From Primulina eburnea (taxonomy: Eukaryota; Streptophyta; Magnoliopsida; Lamiales; Gesneriaceae): a stretch of 64,000 bases of DNA. The position numbers and the translations under genes were made by a program. The stretch covers positions 10,001 to 74,000 of the forward strand of contig NW_027330916.1 in NCBI RefSeq assembly GCF_022965805.1, read 5' to 3'. Numbering within the stretch: position 1 is the stretch's first letter; every line of letters begins with the position of its first letter. Positions 24,602 through 35,576 of the stretch are shown here, one piece after another. The notes beneath the pieces were generated by a model. The model saw only the letters and a program-made list of their open reading frames with translations, was not told the origin of the DNA and did no database searches.

Positions 24602-26844
24602 TGTAAGGTCCAAAGTTAAGATGACGTAACCCAACTGCATGCAAATCTAGGAAATATGAAAGTCATTAATTAACTGATTTTAATTGCTAATTAATTATGT
24701 TACATACATGCTTATATGGTAAATATGAAATATCATCATCATGTATAAAATCATATTTTTAGGAATATTCAAGTGACGATCGAAGAACGGGGACCGAGGG
24801 CTGAAAAATGTAAAAGATTTTTATTAAATAATTATTCTTAATTATTTAAAATATGGTTTTTGCTTTTTAGTATGTTTTTGAAAATAAAGGATTTTGAGGT
24901 GGTTTTTTACTCCGGGACGTAAAATTTATCGGTGTTGGGTTCCTTTTAACTAAAATTCAAGCCTTTTGAAACCCGGCTATAAATTCACAAATTTATTTAA
25001 CCAAAGTTATGGTAATATTTTGTTTAAATCCTAAACAAGCACTAATGGGCTTAAACTTGGCTTAATAGGCCCAAGCTTGAGTTGATAACTTTATATACTA
25101 TATAATATGCAAAATTTCCACCCCAAACCCTACACATGGTTGCCCCACTATTCTGAAAATCGGCCACACACCCCACGATTTCAGAAACTCTCCCCACCCC
25201 CTCTCAAAACCCCACAGCACACACACACCACAAAGGAAAAGATTTTCGAAGGTGCAAAGGGGTAGCTAGCCAAGGTTTCAATCCGTTCTTCGTCGTCAAC
25301 GTTTATTCGAGTGTATATAACGCAAAAGCACGCCATACATATCCTTTTCCCATCCATCATGTCATAATATATTTTTAAAAATTTATTTTGTATGAAGCAT
25401 GAAGTCCCGAATTTTGTTGTTCTCTTTTTTCTCATGTGCATGTTCTTTATGCAATATATTTGACGCCATGACTCACGTTGTTACACATAAAGGGCTGCCA
25501 TGACAATAAGTGATGATCAAGCTAAGATTTTATGTGATTTAGAGCCACACACAACTCACCAAAACCGAAAGTAGCAAGCCAGTAGCAGAAACCGTAACTT
25601 TGCTGTCATGGGGTTAAGGTGATCAGGTTCTTGAGGAAGAGGCTGGCTTGGTTTTGGCTTGGGCTATTGCTCGGCCAGGGTCTGTCTTGGGTTAGGGAGA
25701 GAGTCCTAGCCATGCTAGGACTCGGTCTGGAAGGGCTGGGAGGAGTCCTTGCAAGCAAGGACTCCCACCCGAGAAGTTGCACAATTCTGTGCAGACTTTG
25801 TGTGTCTGGTAAGGGAGTAGGGGCTCGGTCCAGGGCTCAAGGACTGGGCTAGGACGAGTCTTTAGAGTCTTAGGAAGGTGTGAGGGTGAGTGGTTTGGGG
25901 CCTGGGCTCGCTGGCTATGTCCTGGAAGCAAAAGGGATAGTCCTTGCACTAATGCAACTCTCGGCCAGTTTTGGGGGCTGAGTTGGGGTTTCGTTTTGGG
26001 GTTTTGGGTTGGTTCTTGGTGAACTTAGGGTCCATTAGGGTACTTTAGGATGTTGGTAAAGTTTTGGATCAACATGGTTCGGGGGTAACTCTCATAAATC
26101 GAAAGTTGGCTCGGGGTCGAAGTTTAGTAAAATTGAAAAACGGCTCACGGGGGTTGAGTCGTGGTTCATAAGGGCAAAAATAATATAAAAAGACTAAATT
26201 TTGAATTTAGGAGTTTTATATTAAAGTTTGGGCATTTTTCGGGATTAAAAAACCGTCAAAACGATTAATTAAAGATTAATTGAAAAACCTTATTTTTATG
26301 CTAAATAAAATTATGAAAAAATTAATTTAGGCTTAAATAATTATTTGGACATGTTAGAGTCAATTAATTTAAGAAAAGTCAAAGTCGAGGAATTTTACGT
26401 TTAGGGGTAAAACGGTCTTTTCGCACCCAAAAATTAGTAAAGGTCATGGCAGTGCTCTAAATGATGTTTTTATGCTATTATGATTATTTTTAAGGGTTTA
26501 TGATATTTTACATGTTGATTTATGATTTTAAATGTCCATGAAATTTTATGATTAAAGGTTGACACTTAAAGTACATGATGCATGCTTGGTTTCAAAAGAA
26601 AATGTTATTTTTGCATGATTTTATAAAGTGATGAAAACATGAAAACATTGATAAAAGTGAAGTAATTGTGACTATGAGGATATGATTGAGGATAGGCCAA
26701 GGCTCAGTTGACGATCTTGTGTGGCTGATGTCGTTGCCGTCCAGTACTGTGGTTTCATGTAGATGGTGCCATCGACTTTTGAGGATTGAGGAAAGTCACA
26801 ATTAACGATCTGAATTCAATAAAGGAAAGGACAATGCTTATGAT
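24602..26844 (+). repeat. 5' LTR of element C, first part
   Basis: This matches the 3' LTR from 58758 onward closely. It is interrupted at 26844 by element D and resumes at 34672. About 2858 bases without the insertion, against 2784 for the 3' LTR. Indels distinguish the copies, for example about 50 bases near 25020-25075 that the 3' copy lacks. It contains AACCCTA-type and CA-rich sequence near 25120-25225 and a hairpin cluster at 25701-25765. Confidence 0.92.
25701..25765 (+). repeat. Two perfect hairpins in LTR of C
   Basis: 25701-25723 has 10-base arms GAGTCCTAGC and GCTAGGACTC around CAT. 25742-25765 has 11-base arms GGAGTCCTTGC and GCAAGGACTCC around AA. Related half-sites follow near 25858 and 25940. 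In the 3' LTR the first hairpin is kept (59799-59820) but the left arm of the second is deleted (59838-59850). Confidence 0.85.
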
Positions 26845-27015
26845 TGTAATGCCCGAGAATTTAATTACTGTAATCTAATATGCTTTGGGTATGATTACTG
26901 TAATCGGAGATTAATCCGGAATGATTTATTGAATTAATCAAGATGATTATAGACGGAACGGATCGGACTAGAACACATGAGAAAGGTGTAAATGTGTGTG
27001 CCAAGAAAGAGCCCC

Positions 27016-27256
27016 GCACACATGCGCTGTATGGATTGGCGCACATGCGCGGAGCTGGCCGAGGCTTGCGCGCACATGCGCGGCAAGGCCAGAACCAGTG
27101 GCGCATATGCGCGAGTAGAGTGGCGCATATGCGCGGGAGGGCCAGAAGGGGTGGCGCATATGCGCGGAATTAATGGCGCATATGCGCGAGTAGCAATTTC
27201 GCCGAGACAGTAGGTCTCGCGCATATGCGCGAGTAGTGGCCGCGCATATGCGCGAG
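27016..27256 (+). repeat. GCGCATATGCGC palindrome cluster in 5' LTR of D
   Basis: Nine copies occur. The first three have the variant CACATGCGC core and the remaining six the perfect GCGCATATGCGC. The CGAGACAGTAGGTCTCG spacer lies at about 27202-27218. Confidence 0.93.
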
Positions 27257-27303
27257 ACGTGGAATGAAAAGGGTGTGCCACTTGCTTTCGTGCATGGTAT
27301 GGG

Positions 27304-27319
27304 TATATATATATATATA
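27304..27319 (+). promoter_or_regulatory. TATA-like run of the D 5' LTR
   Basis: A TATATATATATATATA run starts about 48 bases after the palindrome cluster. Similar runs hold the same position in LTRs A, B and E. It is the likely core promoter for element RNA; no start site can be proved from sequence. Confidence 0.6.
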
Positions 27320-28937
27320 CACACATGCAAATCTCATATTCAGAAGAAACGAAACGGGAGAAATCGAGAGAAAGGGGAAAGCTTTGGTCTTTTCTTTAGA
27401 AATTGATTTATGAGCAAATCGTTTATCTGAATTGGAATCCGACTTCAGTTCTGAACTCCTCTCGCTACGAGCTACACAAGGACGTAAGTGTTATTACGTT
27501 TAGACAAGATTTGAATTTCTGATGTTGTTAGAATTGAATATGATTCAGATATTGTGTTTCTGCTACTGTAGACATCGTATAATTGAAGTCAGATTGAAGA
27601 ACAGATTGTTTATGTATTTGTTATGATTTTCAGAGTTGATTTGATTGAGATTTTATATCAGATTCGTATTGTTATTGAGATTATCATTTGTATCAGTATT
27701 GATTTCGAAGTCTGGTATTATATTTGTGATTTTTAGACTGACGGGGTTATCGAGACAGTATTGGTATGCCGTCGAAACATCAGTTGGTACAGATTGATCA
27801 AATCCAGTATTGGTTTCTGTTATCTTGTGATATGGTTGATATGAATCAGATTGTAGTTTATTCAGATATTGACCAGATAGATTTTGAATTGGATTATACA
27901 TTGATACAGTGTATTGGTTATTGTCATTTCAGATCAGATATGGACAAATTCGACTTCGAGACTTCGTCTTCATCAGACGGGGACGACAAAGGTATAATTC
28001 ATGTGATATTCGGGAAGCATAACTCAAATTAGATTAATTTGAGTTTCCCAATAAAATCACATACTAGATTATTGTTTATATTGTTACCTGATTATGCTTT
28101 GTTTACAGATTGTTATTCATTGCAGTTAAGATAGGAAAGTCTTGACAGTCATTGTCAGACTTCTAGACGTTTGGTGTATCGTACATAGGAGCAGACATTG
28201 TCCTATTGTAGCACCCTGATACAGCCATGGCCGAAGTCTAGGAATAAGACGTACAGTTACCACGATCGGTTGAGTAGGTAACAGCCATTGACGTCTTATT
28301 CATTACGGGATCCCTAGAGTTATAGTTGAGTCGAGTCTAGACATGATTTGATTAGGACTGCATGCACATATGAATGTGGCTCCTAGATCATGGGACCCAT
28401 CGTTATTACTTCCAGTTGTGCTAGCATGTTTTTATGATTTAGGTTGGTGATATGCATGTTTAGCTGATTTGACGTGCATGCTTGTTATGATTAGATTTCA
28501 TAGCTTGTGAAATCTAATGTTTTGATTTTATTCATGACAGCATGTTTCATGAACTATTTTATGTATATACATGTTTACCATGTTTTATACTGGGATTTAT
28601 TCTCACCGGAGTTATCCGGCTGTTGGCTTGTTTTGTATGTGTGCATGACAACAGGTGGGGCTGGATCAGGGTCAAGATGATGATGAGGGAAGACGAGTGT
28701 AGCGTGGTGATTCCGGACTTACAGTAGACTTGGTTTTATTACTGGACTTTAGTAGTTGAACCTTAGATTAGCTTGTTGTACTTTAATACTGAAATGTATT
28801 TTATACAGACATGTATAGGATTTAGATTCCATTACCTTCCGCAGTTATATCTTAAAATAAAAAATTTGTAGACCCTGTTTTATCTTAATTGATAATTAAA
28901 TCCCAAAGATGATTAGCGTCCGGGTCCCCACAACAGG

Positions 28938-28950
28938 TGGTATCAGAGCA
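28938..28950 (+). other. Primer-binding site of element D (initiator Met tRNA)
   Basis: TGGTATCAGAGCA lies 5 bases after the 5' LTR, a perfect match to the usual plant gypsy site. Confidence 0.93.
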
Positions 28951-29322
28951 TTAGGTTCTAGAGCTGAAGGTTCCTAGAGCTGATAGTTCCTTTAGCTATA
29001 GATTCTTTAGCGATAGATCTTTTAGAGATAGAAAAGATTGAGCTGGGTAGATGAATTTTCTTTCTTTCCTTGCATGTGTGTGCTAGCATGAGATTGATTC
29101 TAATGTTGATTGACATTGTGTGCTAGCATGAGACTATGTGTTACTGCTTTAAGATACATGTTTACCTGATTATATGATTTGAATGGGTATTATGTATTCT
29201 TGAGTATGAATCAGATCGGATTCATGATCAGCAGTAAGATGATCATGATCAGAAAGGATTGGCACAGCATTGTATTATTGGGTTACTAATGTTTGTGGTA
29301 ATCAGATATACCTCCCCGAAGG
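28951..29322 (+). other. Element D untranslated leader
   Basis: Holds small direct repeats (GATAG..TTTAG and GTGTGCTAGCATGAGA, twice) but no long frame. Confidence 0.6.
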
Positions 29323-30258
29323 ATGTTGGAAACAGGCAGTACATCGTATGAGCAGCCATATATACCAGAACCGCAGATAGATGTGTCAGCGACTCCGATG
29401 GAAACCAAGTTGGCAGAATTTCAGTTATTTCAGCCGCCGATTCTGAGTGGTACAGAGACGCCTGAAACGTGTCAGCACTGGGTTGAGGACATAGAGATAT
29501 TGTTTGATCTACTGGATTGTACAGATGACCAAAGAGTTAAATTGGTATTTCACCAATTACAAGAGGCTGTCAGAAGTTGGTGGATTACAATCCAAAGAGT
29601 ATTAGCACTACGTGGTACTGTGATCACGTGGGAAGTCTTCAAGACTGAATTCTATCAAAGATTTTTCTCCGCCTCGTACCGAGAAGACAAGAAAGCAGAG
29701 TTTGAGAATTTAAGTCAAGGTCAATTGAATATTGATGATTATGCTGCTAAATTTTCTACTCTGTTGCGTTTTGCCCCTCATATGGCTAGGGATGATGAAG
29801 CTGTGGTGAATCAATTCATTAGAGGATTGAATTCGGAGATAGTTGCATTCATGAATCTACAGCGACCCTATCACTTTGCTGATGTCTTGAGTAAAGCAAA
29901 GAGAGCAGAAGAGAGTTTGATTCGACAATTAACGAGGTTGTGTGTGAAGCAACCCCAGACACCACAATCCCCTTCGAGATTTGAACGTGGCAGCACGAGT
30001 GGAAAGCAAGATTTGCTGAAAGCTCGGAAGAAACAGTTCAAGAGGTTAGGCAGTGGTTCTTCCAGTTCCAGTGGTTCCAGTTCGAGTTATACTGGAGTCT
30101 ATTGCGCTAGGTGTGGAGGGAGACATCCCACCGAACAATGCCAGGGAGTGACTGGTAGATGCAATATCTGCGGACAGCAGGGGCATTTTGCTAGAGTGTG
30201 TCCTCAGAAGGGTTCCCAAAGATTCTGGGGAGCAGGACCATCGGGTGGCAATGCGTGA
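29323..30258 (+). CDS. gag: Gag protein of element D, intact
   Basis: A 311-residue frame with all parts of a Ty3/gypsy Gag, which assembles the cytoplasmic particle and binds element RNA. Order: N-terminal tail; FQPPILSG and CQHWVEDIEILFD; RSWW near residue 89; EFYQRFFSASYREDKK; AKFSTLLRFAPH; a basic segment ending KKQFKRLGSG; a Ser-rich linker; then two zinc knuckles, CARCGGRHPTEQC and CNICGQQGHFARVC (about residues 263-292). Met 29323 is the first in frame after the leader. The stop is followed in frame by KTDPVVTTG and then a GGTACCC donor-like site at 30284. The intact gag contrasts with the ruined pol beside it, suggesting selection on, or recent origin of, gag. Confidence 0.9.
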   Translation: MLETGSTSYEQPYIPEPQIDVSATPMETKLAEFQLFQPPILSGTETPETCQHWVEDIEILFDLLDCTDDQRVKLVFHQLQEAVRSWWITIQRVLALRGTVITWEVFKTEFYQRFFSASYREDKKAEFENLSQGQLNIDDYAAKFSTLLRFAPHMARDDEAVVNQFIRGLNSEIVAFMNLQRPYHFADVLSKAKRAEESLIRQLTRLCVKQPQTPQSPSRFERGSTSGKQDLLKARKKQFKRLGSGSSSSSGSSSSYTGVYCARCGGRHPTEQCQGVTGRCNICGQQGHFARVCPQKGSQRFWGAGPSGGNA

Positions 30259-30283
30259 AAAACAGACCCAGTAGTTACAACAG

Positions 30284-32567
30284 GTACCCTTCTTTATGAT
30301 TATATTGCATACGTATTGAGTTATACTAATGCATTATTTATGAGTATCTGTGAATGAATAGCATGGAAATAGGCTGTATCTGTTGGGTCTGTATATACTG
30401 TAGTATTGATTCCTTGGCTGTTGAGGAATATGTTGATATCAGAACTTTCTATGACATATTATATACTACAGTTAGATGAGGATGGGACTGGATTAGATTA
30501 TGATGTATTTGTAATTGTCTGATTGGATTGCATCATTGACATGAATATGCTGAACAAGTACCGAAATATTGTAGCATGTGTTCCAGAAATGGTAAGATTA
30601 AGACTAGATCTAGTTGATAAATGAGGATTTTCGATCCAGAAGTCCTCAGAAAATTGTAGGGTTTAGGACTCGATTATTACAGAAAGGAACAGATGGCATC
30701 CTTATGTATCCAATAGATCCACTGCAATCGAGCCTAAAATTTGATAGTAAGATAATAGTTAACTGGTGTTTGCTTAAATAAGATGTCAGATGGGTTCTTT
30801 ATTAGAGAGAATTGAAAGAATTGACAGATTAGAGTATGGGCTAAAGAATCCAGTTGATTGTGTATTTCTCTTGAAGACATTTTAGTTCTGTTTCTAGATT
30901 GACAGATTATGTGTTCAGGGGTATTTTGAAGAATTATGCTTGTTATATCTATGATTTCGGGATATATCCACAGCATCTGATTGTTATATTGAATATTTGA
31001 AGACTGGGTTACATATTCCGAGAACTGTGATTATTGTGTATAGCAATGGGTCAGGTATGGATCCGAATGCAGTTATTGATATAGGTTTATATTCAAATTA
31101 TGCGGTATCAGGAATGTCAGAATTAGCAGAATGTCAGATATGTCAGAACTTTCTTATCTGATGTGGACAGATTATCTTATTCTGATTATCTTCTTCTTGT
31201 GTTGATTTACATCTGCTGAGTATTGTTATGATTTTAAATCAGTATTTGAGATATCTTATTTTGTTTGGGAGTATATTCTAATTGCAGATGAAATAAAGCC
31301 GTTGATCTGGGCAGTATGAAGATTGGTCAGCCAGCCAGAATCTATTATGTTATGGGTTTCTTAAACTCACTAGATCAGCATAGGACATTTCTATTCTGGG
31401 TTTGAGTTGATGTTATTGTAAGTATTATTCAGTGTGTGATACTATGCAGTTCCAATTTTATCAGAGTTGTTTGTGGAAAATACAGTAGTCCCGAACGGTG
31501 ATCAGAATTTTCAGACCTGTATTTTGTGGATCAGATCAATATAACATCGCTATGATTTTGCGTTTTCTATGGGTTTGGTTCTTGTGTGATATCAGAATGT
31601 TGCAAAAATTGTTTCCAGTTTTTGATATAGATAGTCAGAGCCGAATACCAGGTAGGTATTTCTTATTTATTTTATGTTATTAACTGATCTTTTACAGCAT
31701 AGTTCGAATATGAACTCTCAGGCAGTGTCAGAATTGCACAGTAAGGAATTCAGTTTCATTCAGATGGTTCAGAATGTATGATATTCGAACCGATAGTGTT
31801 GGTATAGACAGATGAGATCAGTTGGGACAGCAATTTATGTTGTAAGGTTGGTAAAAATGGTATTGATATGTCTGGATCGCTAACAAAAGAAGCCAAAAAC
31901 TAGGAATTAGAAGATTATTACCGACTGAGTATATTCCTGAATAGAAATGAGAGTATATTTCTATAGCTTTTGTAATGAAAATTACCACCATTTTCTTCAG
32001 ATTGGGATATGGTATGATCGTGATTGATAGATTGTTCAATCTATATCTAGTAGTTTGTAAAGATGATGTACAAACAGAACTAGATGACAGAGATCCCTGT
32101 CAAAGAAATAGTCGGATTGACTAGAATGATGATTTCAAGTAGAGTATATCAGACTATGATTACGATTAAGTGGGTACTTATGGTAGGTTATATCATAAGC
32201 TGTTTCTCTGGCAGATTGTTCACAAATTGACAGGTAGTCGGAGTGTCTTGTTCAGATATTGAAAAATATTGATAGAACTCTCGTGCTGGATGTTAGCACT
32301 AGTTATCAAGATAGTGCAGAAGGAGTAGGTGTAAGAAACCAATGTCGGATGATGACAAATGGTATTTGAAACCGAAGATGGAATAGGTCCTTGATTGGGA
32401 TAAACAGATGGAATAGCAACTACAGATGGTATTGCTTTGTTATGAATTGCAATTGGCGTATACGGATGTTGTATAGCCAGTAATATGGGATTGATTTGGC
32501 TAGTGAAATGAGTTGGATGTTAAACTCTGTTATACAGTTCTTCTGATAGATTTGGCTTGATGATGGG
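30284..32567 (+). pseudogene. pol: Decayed pol region of element D
   Basis: 2.3 kb, shorter than the roughly 3.5 kb of a whole pol, and without a frame over about 80 codons. One segment near 32220-32310 still translates, with stops, to a relic of the integrase stretch QIL-(N)-R-LVLDVSTSYQD, matching the better-preserved relic in B. A donor-like GT lies at its start. Protease, reverse transcriptase and RNase H motifs are not readable. Confidence 0.65.
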
Positions 32568-32587
32568 TGAGTTCGAGGACGAACTCA
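32568..32587 (+). other. Post-pol hairpin of element D
   Basis: Arms TGAGTTCG and CGAACTCA (8 pairs) enclose AGGA. The same loop and position occur in C, F and G, whose arms are AATTTCG and CGAAATT. Confidence 0.75.
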
Positions 32588-32592
32588 GATCT

Positions 32593-32606
32593 AAGAGGGG
32601 GAGAAA
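32593..32606 (+). other. Polypurine tract of element D
   Basis: AAGAGGGGGAGAAA directly precedes the 3' LTR start TGTAATG. Confidence 0.9.
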
Positions 32607-34666
32607 TGTAATGCCCGAGAATTTAATTACTGTAATCTAATATGCTTTGGGTATGATTACTGTAATCGGAGATTAATCCGGAATGATTTATTGAATTAAT
32701 CAAGATGATTATAGACGGAACGGATCGGACTAGAACACATGAGAAAGGTGTAAATGTGTGTGCCAAGAAAGAGCCCCGCGCACATGCGCTGTATGGATTG
32801 GCGCACATGCGCGGAGCTGGCCGAGGCTTGCGCGCACATGCGCGAGATAATGCGCGCACATGCGCGGCAAGGCCAGAACCAGTGGCGCATATGCGCGAGT
32901 AGAGTGGCGCATATGCGCGAGTAGCAATTTCGCCGAGACAGTAGGTCTCGCGCATATGCGCGAGTAGTGGCCGCGCATATGCGCGAGACGTGGAATGAAA
33001 AGGGTGTGCCACTTGCTTTCGTGCATGGTATGGGTATATATATATATATATACACACATGCAAATCTCATATTCAGAAGAAACGAAACGGGAGAAATCGA
33101 GAGAAAGGGGAAAGCTTTGGTCTTTTCTTTAGAAATTGATTTATGAGCAAATCGTTTATCTGAATTGGAATCCGACTTCAGTTCTGAACTCCTCTCGCTA
33201 CGAGCTACACAAGGACGTAAGTGTTATTACGTTTAGACAAGATTTGAATTTCTGATGTTGTTAGAATTGAATATGATTCAGATATGGTGTTTCTGCTACT
33301 GTAGACATCGTATAATTGAAGTCAGATTGAAGAACAGATTGTTTATGTATTTGTTATGATTTTCAGAGTTGATTTGATTGAGATTTTATATCAGATTCGT
33401 ATTGTTATTGAGATTATCATTTGTATCAGTATTGATTTCGAAGTCTGGTATTATATTTGTGATGTTTAGACTGACGGGGTTATCGAGACAGTATTGGTAT
33501 GCCGTCGAAACATCAGTTGGTACAGATTGATCAAATCTAGTATTGGTTTCTGTTATCTTGTGATATGGTTGATATGAATCAGATTGTAGTTTATTCAGAT
33601 ATTGACCAGATAGATTTTGAATTGGATTATACATTGATACAGTGTATTGGTTATTGTCATTTCAGATCAGATATGGACAAATTCGACTTCGAGACTTCGT
33701 CTTCATCAGATGGGGACGACAAAGGTATAATTCATGTGATATTCGGGAAGCATAACTCAAATTAGATTAATTTGAGTTTCCCAATAAAATCACATACTAG
33801 ATTATTGTTTATATTGTTACCTGATTATGCTTTGTTTACAGATTGTTATTCATTGCAGTTAAGATAGGAAAGTCTTGACAGACATTATCAGACTTCTAGA
33901 CGTTCGGTGTATCGTACATAGGAGCAGACATTGTCCTATTGTAGCACCCCGATACAGCCATGGCCGAAGTCTAGGAATAAGACGTACAGTTACCACGATC
34001 GGTTGAGTAGGTAACAGCCATTGACGTCTTATTCATTACGGGATCCCTAGAGTTATAGTTGAGTCGAGTCTAGACATGATTTGATTAGGACTTCATGCAC
34101 ATATGAATGTGGCTCCTAGATCATGGGACCCATCGTTATTACTTCCAGTTGTGCTAGCATGTTTTTATGATTTAGGTTGGTGATATGCATGTTTAGCTGA
34201 TTTGACGTGCATGCTTGTTGTGATTAGATTTCATAGCTTGTGAAATCTAATGTTTTGATTTTATTCATGACAGCATGTTTCATGAACTATTTTATGTATA
34301 TACATGTTTACCATGTTTTATACTGGGATTTATTCTCACCGGAGTTATCCGGCTGTTGGCTTGTTTTGTATGTGTGCATGACAACAGGTGGGGCTGGATC
34401 AGGGTCAAGATGATGATGAGAGAAGACGAGTGTAGCGTGGTGATTCCGGACTTACAGTAGACTTGGTTTTATTACTGGACTTTAGTAGTTGAACCTTAGA
34501 TTAGTTTGTTGTACTTTAATACTGAAATGTATTTTATACAGACATGTATAGGATTTAGATTCCATTACCTTCCGCAGTTATATCTTAAAACAAAAAAATT
34601 TGTAGACCCTGTTTTATCTTAATTGATAATTAAATCCCAAAGATGATTAGCGTCTGGGTCCCCACA
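32607..34666 (+). repeat. 3' LTR of element D
   Basis: 2060 bases, nearly identical to the 5' LTR. The main difference is in the palindrome cluster, where one unit is gained and two are lost. Confidence 0.95.
32777..32988 (+). repeat. GCGCATATGCGC palindrome cluster in 3' LTR of D
   Basis: Eight copies occur. Compared with the 5' copy it has one extra GCGCACATGCGCG unit (about 32840-32863). It lacks two GCGCATATGCGC units present at about 27133-27190 in the 5' LTR. Confidence 0.93.
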
Positions 34667-34671
34667 ATGAT

Positions 34672-35286
34672 CATGAAAAAGGTTTAAATGTCATGTTATG
34701 ATTGAGGAAAAAAGGTTAAGTTTTATTTTATGTATATCATGAAAAGTTATTTTTATGTAAAAGTATTTTCACTATTGCATGTGTTTTTATACGTATTATT
34801 TGTTATAAAGATTATGGTGTGTTGAGTCTTTAGACTCACTAGGTGTGATGGATGCAGGTGAAATTGATGGAGGTCTTGACCCTTGATTTGGCTGGACAGA
34901 CGGTGCACACAACCCGAGGGCCAACGCTTCTACTATTTCCGCACTCATGATTTTTATTACGATTTTACTGTAAAAGATTTATAAAACCATTTATTTATGC
35001 TTTAGAGTGGTTTTTGAGATGATAATACATTTCACGGTTATTGCTTTTTAGACTTGGTAAAATGTTTAACTATTTCCATTGGATTTTATTCAAAATGCTA
35101 GTGGGTTGATGTTTTATTTTAAAAAGGGGTAAAATATTTTATAAAAATATTTTAATGAGATTATGATTTGGCCTAAAATTGGGATAGTAAAAAAAAATTC
35201 TACTTCTTTTTAAACATGGCCGAAATTTGGGATAGTAAAAAAAAAATTCTAGTACTTTTTAAACATTAAGAAAGGCAGACGTTTCA
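34672..35286 (+). repeat. 5' LTR of element C, second part
   Basis: Continues the 5' LTR of C after element D. It holds the palindrome TGAGTCTTTAGACTCA at 34823-34838. A tandem duplication of about 55 bases at 35165-35275 (GGGATAGTAAAAAA...AAACAT) is specific to this copy. It ends ACGTTTCA at 35286. Confidence 0.92.
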
Positions 35287-35288
35287 GT

Positions 35289-35300
35289 TGATATCAAAGC
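35289..35300 (+). other. Primer-binding site of element C, mutated
   Basis: TGATATCAAAGC stands where TGGTATCAGAGC is expected, two bases inside the LTR. Both differences are G to A. Confidence 0.85.
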
Positions 35301-35576
35301 AAAGGTCCTGTTAAGGGTTGTGCCACCATCAGCGCCAGAAAGCTCAGTCGTCAAGCCTTAAGTTGGTAAGTTTTACATGCTTTATATGATTCAATATGAT
35401 GTTACATGCATAATGATATGAATATTATGTTTGCGTTACATGTTTACTACCTTTCTAAGTATATATGTCATGTATGCTTAAATTACTAAAATGATTAAGG
35501 AAATGTCACATGATTAGAAATGTAGATTTAAATGCATGTTGGTTACGCTAGAATTTGGAAAAGGAAGTAAACATGT
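35301..35576 (+). other. Element C leader, ending at a gag deletion
   Basis: AT-rich leader similar in part to the leader of G (shared ATGCATGTT-GTTACG near 35532 and 40244). Where G then starts gag, C jumps to the last zinc-knuckle residues, so nearly all of gag is deleted here. Confidence 0.65.

Larger units (their letters stand above)
26845..28932 (+). repeat. 5' LTR of element D
   Basis: 2088 bases, TG..CA ends. The layout is a palindrome cluster at 27016-27256, a TATA-like run at 27304-27319, and a CCGGA-GTTA-TCCGG hairpin near 28607. It ends directly before the PBS. Same family as the LTRs of A and B. Confidence 0.95.
26845..34666 (+). mobile_element. Non-autonomous Ty3/gypsy element D (TSD ATGAT)
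   Basis: Complete ends: TGTAATGCCCGAG at 26845 and GGTCCCCACA ending at 34666, flanked by ATGAT (26840-26844, 34667-34671). The undisturbed sequence in the other LTR of C (60950-60975) confirms the empty site. It has two LTRs, PBS, intact gag, a 2.3 kb decayed pol region, a post-pol hairpin and a polypurine tract. The LTRs differ at only about 14 single bases in 2 kb that I can find, plus indels in the palindrome cluster. Confidence 0.95.

Noticed and set aside
25619..25852. 77-codon frame in the LTR of C, rich in Leu/Gly/Trp
   Set aside because: It runs over the hairpin cluster; the homologous 3' LTR copy has indels that break the frame.
26861..27330. Frames of 70-130 codons across the palindrome clusters (also in A, B and 3' LTR of D)
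   Set aside because: They translate the palindrome in several frames and both strands as RAYAR/AHMR strings. No domain; they are by-products of the repeat.
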